NCBI GenBank assembly: GCA_022825185.1
Contig: JAJDYK010000176.1
Location: forward strand, 1-64,000
Direction: 5' to 3'
DNA from: Candidatus Latescibacterota bacterium
Lineage (GTDB): Bacteria; Latescibacterota; UBA2968; UBA8231
DNA: 64,000 nucleotides
Under the pieces are notes generated by a model, which searched no databases, had not been told where the DNA came from, and saw nothing but the letters and a program-made list of their open reading frames with translations. The translations under genes and the position numbers were made by a program. Shown here in pieces: positions 59,769 through 64,000 of the stretch; positions within the stretch are counted from its first letter, which is position 1, and every line of letters begins with the position of its first letter.

Positions 59769-59797
59769 ATTATATAAGTATTAAGTAAGGTAAGCAA
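59769..59797 (-). promoter_or_regulatory. Sigma-70 promoter of CBM9-like gene B
   Basis: On the minus strand TTGCTT, exactly 17 bases, TATAAT. The surrounding DNA is AT-rich, unlike the rest of the locus. The best promoter match in the window. Confidence 0.75.
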
Positions 59798-59842
59798 ATA
59801 AATATGTGTTTGGCTGTCAAGATTTTTTTGTCCGCTAATTTC

Positions 59843-62188
59843 CTAGTAAGCTACGGAAATTAGCGCTTGCGTCTTCTCGTCGCCAGCATCGCCTTCGACG
59901 AGGACTTCGAGCACGTATAGGCCTGGAGCCACCCGGTCACCATGGCTATCGCGGCCATCCCAAACGAGCTTGTACAGGCCGGCGCGGCTGTCTTCGCTGC
60001 GGTCGTACACCGGGCGACCGACGAGGTCGTACAGGCGCAATCGCAGGGGACGCGGTGCTAGCACATTGACCAGTGCGATTTCTAGCGTCAGTTCGTCGTT
60101 GATTCCGTCGCCGTTGGGGGTAATCGCTTTGGACGAGAAGGACATATTGGCGAGTAATTCCCGAGAGATTGGCAAGCTGACGATGTTGGTGCTGCTCTCG
60201 ACCAAGTCAGTGGCGTCGCCCGGGTCCACGCGCTGCCGCACGCTCTCGTCTTGGCCGCTGTCCTGCAAAAAGACGTCAAAGCGCGTCGATTGCCGGAATA
60301 CCGAGGATGCAAACTTCAGTTCGATGAGTTGGTCACTGAGGATGCGGTTGGGCAGATGGACTAGGAAACCACTTGCGGTGGTGTCCATTTGTGCATCGAG
60401 CGCGGTGCCATTGTGTGCGACGCTCGTAAATTGCACCGGTGTGTCCGACTCGACGGCGAGGCGGTCGAATCCGCTGGCATTTTCCGGTCGCAAGTAATAA
60501 GTAAACTCCGTCAGTACTCCTGGTAGGGCCTGCTGAGGAGAAATTTCGCCGAGTACGCGACCGGCGAGCGGTTGGGTGAAATTGACGGCCAAGTGGTCGA
60601 GAGAAGCCCCCACAGTCGGCGAATCCGAGGTCATGCGCACGTCGATTTCGAGGTAGCGGCGCGGCGAGGGCGAGAGAAAAGCCTCGCCTGAGAAGCTGTA
60701 AATGCGGCTCCACGCACTCCAATCGCCGCCCGCAGCGAGAGTGGTGTCAATCGGGCCTTTGAAGCTGGGAATGAGCTTGTTGTACTTCCGTTCGGTAACT
60801 TCCTTGCCGTTTTTGTCGCGGAACGTGTACGTCTCAATGACCTCATTGCCGGTACGGGTGCGAATCTCAATGCGCGTACCGGGCGGCTCGTCGCCGCTCC
60901 ACTCCACGGAGTTGAGGTTCTTGCCGGCCCCCAAGTCGATCAGGGGTGAGCGGAAATCGACCTCCGAAGGGAAGCCCTCGCCGAAAATTTGAATCTCGTC
61001 GGTGGTCCCACCCGCTCCGCAGCCGGGGACTCTGTTGATGCCGCCCTCCTCGCCGAGCCTTTGGAAGGAATAGCAACTGGTGTCCCAATACTTCCAGAAG
61101 ATGCGGACAAAGCGAGTCGGCAATAGGTTGAAATGGTGATCCACTAGGCCCTTGGAGGTCTGACTCCCAGGCGAGGCACCGGAAAAGTGCTTAGTCCACA
61201 GGCGCGTGCCGTCGGGCGAAAGCGAGCCGTCCGAGGTCATAAACTCGTAGAAGCGGAAGCCCCAGCGCCGGCGGTGAACGTAGTGGTTGGTGGTAATGCC
61301 GCCGCCAAACCCGGAACGCACCACCACGCCACCGATAATCCGCGCTTGATCGACCCAATAGACCGCACCCAAGTCGAGGACCATGTGGGCTAGGATGTCG
61401 GTGAGACCCCTAGAGGCCGTGCCGGCACGCCAGCGCTCGTACAAGTCGCCGTCAAAGAGCGCTTTTGCCTTGCCGAGGGGCTGCGAGTCGTTGCTGGCAA
61501 GATTAATGTTGATATCAACGGCCCCGCCGCGCTCCAATAGCCCGAGGGCGATGTTGTCGCCGATGGTCTCGACTTCTACCTCGACGAGGCGTGCATCGGG
61601 CACTAGGAGCAGCGGCTCAAAGCGGATGAATTGGATTGGCTCTTCGTCGATTTGCTCTATTTGATACGTCACCCGATGGCGGCTGTTTTCCTTAATGCGC
61701 TCTTTGACGCGATAGATTAGAGAGCCTTCAATAGGTGCGGCGATAAAGTCGGTTTCCGGTTCGCCGGTCGAAAGCAGGAGGTCGAAAAGTTTAAAGGGCG
61801 GAGCCTCCGCATCGAATACCAAGGCGACGCTTTTGGCCGAGACTGCGCGGCCTAGGTCAATCTCGATAAACCACTCGTCCGGGCCGGCCTCTGGATCGGG
61901 TGCCCAGCCGGTCGCTGGATTGCCGTCAATAGCCAAACGAGCGGTGTTGAGGTTGGAGCCTGCGTTGCGGATCCCGCCGCCGAATTCGTCCAAATCGCGC
62001 ACGGCGTCGGTTCCCTTCTCAATCCGGGTTGGCTGAATCGTGCCCGACGGCGTCAATTCCACTGCACCTAGGGGCAGATTCTCCCATTGACGCCAGTCGC
62101 GCACCGAGTCGTAGCGTATCTGGTCGGCTGATAGGAGATAGCTACTGCCCAAGACCAAAACGGCGGAGAGGGCCATGCGAAAATTCAT
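59843..62188 (-). CDS. Secreted discoidin/FlgD-type protein, alpha subtype (alpha-3)
   Basis: 781 residues from ATG 62188 (GGAGGAAGGCATTT upstream; the longer frame to 62302 has no signal peptide). Signal peptide ends SSYLLSADQ. Alpha opening WRQWENLPLGAVELTPSGTI. Discoidin-like units: IDGNPATGWAPDPEAGPDEW with IEIDLGRAVSAKSVALVF, and FDGDLYERWRAGTASRGLTD with LDLGAVYWVDQARIIGG. Then DEPPGTRIEIRTRTGNE and SPSPRRYLEIDVRMTSD. FlgD-like C-terminus: AITPNGDGINDELTL, LRLYDLVGRPVYDR, VWDGRDSHGDRVAPGLYVL, ending SVAY. First gene of locus B; about 40-45% like alpha-2 by eye. Confidence 0.8.
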   Translation of the reverse strand: MNFRMALSAVLVLGSSYLLSADQIRYDSVRDWRQWENLPLGAVELTPSGTIQPTRIEKGTDAVRDLDEFGGGIRNAGSNLNTARLAIDGNPATGWAPDPEAGPDEWFIEIDLGRAVSAKSVALVFDAEAPPFKLFDLLLSTGEPETDFIAAPIEGSLIYRVKERIKENSRHRVTYQIEQIDEEPIQFIRFEPLLLVPDARLVEVEVETIGDNIALGLLERGGAVDININLASNDSQPLGKAKALFDGDLYERWRAGTASRGLTDILAHMVLDLGAVYWVDQARIIGGVVVRSGFGGGITTNHYVHRRRWGFRFYEFMTSDGSLSPDGTRLWTKHFSGASPGSQTSKGLVDHHFNLLPTRFVRIFWKYWDTSCYSFQRLGEEGGINRVPGCGAGGTTDEIQIFGEGFPSEVDFRSPLIDLGAGKNLNSVEWSGDEPPGTRIEIRTRTGNEVIETYTFRDKNGKEVTERKYNKLIPSFKGPIDTTLAAGGDWSAWSRIYSFSGEAFLSPSPRRYLEIDVRMTSDSPTVGASLDHLAVNFTQPLAGRVLGEISPQQALPGVLTEFTYYLRPENASGFDRLAVESDTPVQFTSVAHNGTALDAQMDTTASGFLVHLPNRILSDQLIELKFASSVFRQSTRFDVFLQDSGQDESVRQRVDPGDATDLVESSTNIVSLPISRELLANMSFSSKAITPNGDGINDELTLEIALVNVLAPRPLRLRLYDLVGRPVYDRSEDSRAGLYKLVWDGRDSHGDRVAPGLYVLEVLVEGDAGDEKTQALISVAY

Positions 62189-62404
62189 AAATGCCTTCCT
62201 CCTTACACGTATCGCAGAGGATGAACCTCCCAATGACATATTCCTTCTTAATATAATGTTAAAAAAGAAGTAATCTAATACTAAAAAATACCCGCGCCGC
62301 ATGACAGGGCAAATGAGTTGCCCGCAGGCTGAGCGGAATTCGCGCTCTGTTTATATCTTACTTTCCAACAGCCTGAACCAAACCTTTGTGGAGGATATGC
62401 CAAT
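62189..62404. other. Divergent intergenic region
   Basis: 216 bases between alpha-3 (minus) and the FGE-like gene (plus). An AT-rich stretch at about 62255-62292 includes ATATAATG and TATATT-like boxes on both strands, but I could not find well-spaced -35 boxes. GGAGG precedes both starts. No other gene is visible. Confidence 0.4.
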
Positions 62405-63316
62405 ATGATAGGCCGAATTGCCCTCTGTGCGCTGATCGCCCTGCCGGTTTGTGCGCAGCACGAGAAAGTCGAGCGGAGTGTCCCGCTGCCTACGGGTTGG
62501 CCCACTGCTATGGTCCTAGTGCCGGCCGGGTTTTTCCCCCGGGGCATGGAAGGCGAAGCCTTTGACGAGCAGCCCGTGCGCGACATTTACCTCGACGCGT
62601 ACCTGATCGACAAATACGAGGTCACGGTGGCGCAATGGGGAGAGTACCAGCGCGACACGGGTGCGATGATCCCGGAGTGGACCTTGCAGAATACGGCTGC
62701 GCGGCAAAACCACCCCATTACACTGGTGACGTGGTACGACGCCGAGGGCTTCTGCCAGTGGGCTGGCAAGCGATTGCCCACAGAAGCCGAATGGGAGCGC
62801 GCCGCGCGCTGCGACGATGGCCGCAAGTATCCCTGGGGCGACGGCCTCGATGCCTTTCGCGCCAATTACTTCCAGAGCAACGATCCGTTTGAACGCGGCT
62901 TTGGGGCCATCCTCAGCACTAACCCCGTCGGCTTTTTCGATGGTTCCAATCGGGATGGCTACCAAACGCGAGACGGCTCCAGTCCCTTTGGGGCCTACGA
63001 CATGGTGGGCAATGTCTTCGAGTGGACCAACGACTGGTATCATCCGAGCTACTACACCGTTGGCCCAGACATCAATCCCCAAGGACCGGATAAAGGCGTC
63101 GTCAAGGCTGTGCGCGGCGGCTCGTACGCGGTTGACGCCAGCCACGTACGGCCCTCGTACCGAGCGCGGGATGCCCCTGATTTCAAAGGCCCGGATGTGG
63201 GGTTTCGCTGTGCCGCCAGTGCTGCTCTAGGCACGGGTACGGTGCTGCACCGCAAGACGTGGGGCGCGATAAAGAGTACTCCGCTATTCTGGCCGAAAGG
63301 GGGGGACCATGAATAA
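62405..63316 (+). CDS. Formylglycine-generating-enzyme-like (SUMF1-fold) secreted protein
   Basis: 303 residues with a signal peptide (ALCALIALPVCAQ). SUMF1-type fold: MVLVPAGFFPRGMEGEAFDE, YLIDKYEVTVAQWGEY, ITLVTWYDAEGFCQWAGKRL, PTEAEWERAARCDDGRKYPW, FGAYDMVGNVFEWTNDW, AVRGGSYAVD, VGFRCAAS. The paired active-site cysteines of true FGE are not evident (HVRPSYRARDAPD), so it is unlikely to make formylglycine. The C-terminus adds RKTWGAIKSTPLFW, containing the SWGxIKS-like motif of the two CBM9-like proteins. The peroxidase gene overlaps its end by eight bases. Confidence 0.88.
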   Translation: MIGRIALCALIALPVCAQHEKVERSVPLPTGWPTAMVLVPAGFFPRGMEGEAFDEQPVRDIYLDAYLIDKYEVTVAQWGEYQRDTGAMIPEWTLQNTAARQNHPITLVTWYDAEGFCQWAGKRLPTEAEWERAARCDDGRKYPWGDGLDAFRANYFQSNDPFERGFGAILSTNPVGFFDGSNRDGYQTRDGSSPFGAYDMVGNVFEWTNDWYHPSYYTVGPDINPQGPDKGVVKAVRGGSYAVDASHVRPSYRARDAPDFKGPDVGFRCAASAALGTGTVLHRKTWGAIKSTPLFWPKGGDHE

Positions 63317-64000
63317 ACTGAGATATCTAACCATCGCTGCCGCGCTGACCTTGTTCGCCAGTGCCGTCAGCGCACCGGGACAGGAAGACGACCTGCGGCA
63401 GCGCTTTGGCCTTCAGTCGGTGCCGCCAGTGCCCTATCCCGAGAACAACCCCTACAACCCCGATCGCGTCGAGTTGGGCCGCTTGCTATTCTTCGATCCC
63501 ATTCTCAGCGGCGAGAAAGACACAGCCTGCGGTACCTGCCACCTGCCGACCTTTGGCATGGCCGATGGGCTACCACTCGCGGTGGGCGTTGGGGGCAAGG
63601 GCTTGGGGCCGGAGCGGGTGCCCGGGGTTTCGGCCATTACCGGCGACACTGTGATTACCGAGCCGCGGCACACCATGACTCTCTTTAATGTCGGTTACAA
63701 CGGCGACGAGTCCGGGCTGCCCTCGCCCAAGGGCTTCATGCTGTGGGACGGCAAGGATCGCGGGCTGGAGGCGCAAGCGCTACGGCCGCTCATCGTACGC
63801 GTAGAGTTGCGCGGCGATGCCTATGAGCGCGAGATGGCCGTCGATAGCGTGCTAACGCGGTTGCGGGGGATTCCCGAATACGTCGCGCTCTTTGAGCAAG
63901 CCTTCCCGGCTGAAGCCGATTCCGTGGCCCGGCAATTGCCACGCCTCGGCTGCGCGCACGACCCGACGCCCTTGCAGTCGGTCATTACGCGCTCGACCTT
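63309..64000 (+). CDS. Di-haem cytochrome c peroxidase/MauG family, 3' end cut by window
   Basis: Starts at ATG 63309 inside the end of the FGE-like gene and remains open to the window edge (230 codons). Signal peptide LTIAAALTLFASAVSA. Family landmarks: VELGRLLFFDPILSGEKD, the first haem site CGTCHLPTFGMADGLP, TLFNVGYN, and FMLWDGKDRGLEAQALRPL. The family reduces peroxide or oxidises protein side chains in the periplasm using two c-type haems; the second CxxCH must lie beyond the window. Coupling to an FGE-like gene suggests a joint oxidative modification role, which is inference. Confidence 0.88.
   Translation, partial: MNKLRYLTIAAALTLFASAVSAPGQEDDLRQRFGLQSVPPVPYPENNPYNPDRVELGRLLFFDPILSGEKDTACGTCHLPTFGMADGLPLAVGVGGKGLGPERVPGVSAITGDTVITEPRHTMTLFNVGYNGDESGLPSPKGFMLWDGKDRGLEAQALRPLIVRVELRGDAYEREMAVDSVLTRLRGIPEYVALFEQAFPAEADSVARQLPRLGCAHDPTPLQSVITRST

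Noticed and set aside
62405..63316. True formylglycine-generating enzyme with a sulfatase partner
   Set aside because: The paired active-site cysteines are not visible and no sulfatase gene is in the window.

Overview
This 64 kb window is GC-rich bacterial DNA, coding almost everywhere and mostly on the minus strand. The style fits an uncultured marine or sponge-associated member of the Latescibacterota/Poribacteria/FCB-type lineages: many large secreted proteins end in FlgD-like C-terminal domains, one secreted family carries an NYPNPFNPST sorting-type motif, three transporters look like DUF6785/OPT proteins, and sugar-acid catabolic genes are scattered between (rhamnose mutarotase, Gfo/Idh/MocA oxidoreductase, Ldh2-type dehydrogenase, phytanoyl-CoA dioxygenase). 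The taxonomic call is an inference. No rRNA, tRNA or CRISPR array was recognised.

Layout. 1-5 kb: end of a glycerophosphodiesterase gene, rhaM, a decayed DUF433/DUF5615 toxin-antitoxin pair, two tandem small outer-membrane-type proteins, a ureidoglycolate-lyase-like gene with two broken relatives, and an oxidoreductase. 5-20.5 kb (locus A): a long minus-strand cluster of three FlgD-type discoidin proteins, a very large barrel-like protein with calcium-loop motifs, a CBM9-like secreted protein, a lipoprotein, a SurA-type chaperone lipoprotein, a TPR lipoprotein and a membrane spermidine-synthase-like protein. 20.5-28 kb: DUF6785-type transporter, dioxygenase, FG-GAP/ASPIC protein, a 59-residue membrane protein and a sodium:solute symporter, the last two separated by an orphan tnpB element. 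28-38.5 kb: Uma2 nuclease, cytochrome c-like lipoprotein, Ldh2-type dehydrogenase, then a tandem duplication of a multidomain secreted leishmanolysin-like protease gene with a PIN toxin-antitoxin pair at the junction, then an AAA/DUF4143 ATPase. 38.5-43 kb: two more DUF6785/OPT-type transporters and a VapBC pair. 43-62.2 kb (locus B): a second, rearranged edition of locus A (four FlgD-type proteins, barrel-like protein, SurA-type lipoprotein, lipoprotein, CBM9-like protein) followed by a giant M28-like/FtsX fusion. 62.4-64 kb, plus strand: a formylglycine-generating-enzyme-like protein and a di-haem peroxidase running off the edge.

The most striking content is the duplicated locus A/B cassette. 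Five protein families recur together: alpha-type and beta-type FlgD proteins (seven in total, all ending in a near-invariant -[V/L]-[A/V]-Tyr), the barrel-like protein, the CBM9-like protein, the SurA-like lipoprotein and the small lipoprotein. In both loci the CBM9-like gene has its own promoter and its own strong terminator. I read this as an uncharacterised cell-surface assembly or export system: SurA-like chaperone and lipoprotein for outer-membrane biogenesis, the barrel as a surface platform, and the discoidin/FlgD proteins as exported ligands. That interpretation is inference; the gene linkage and motifs are seen directly.

A second theme is duplication with toxin-antitoxin genes at the junction, seen twice (1.07-3.2 kb and 30.6-37.1 kb). 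Each junction leaves broken gene ends that allow the older gene order to be reconstructed.
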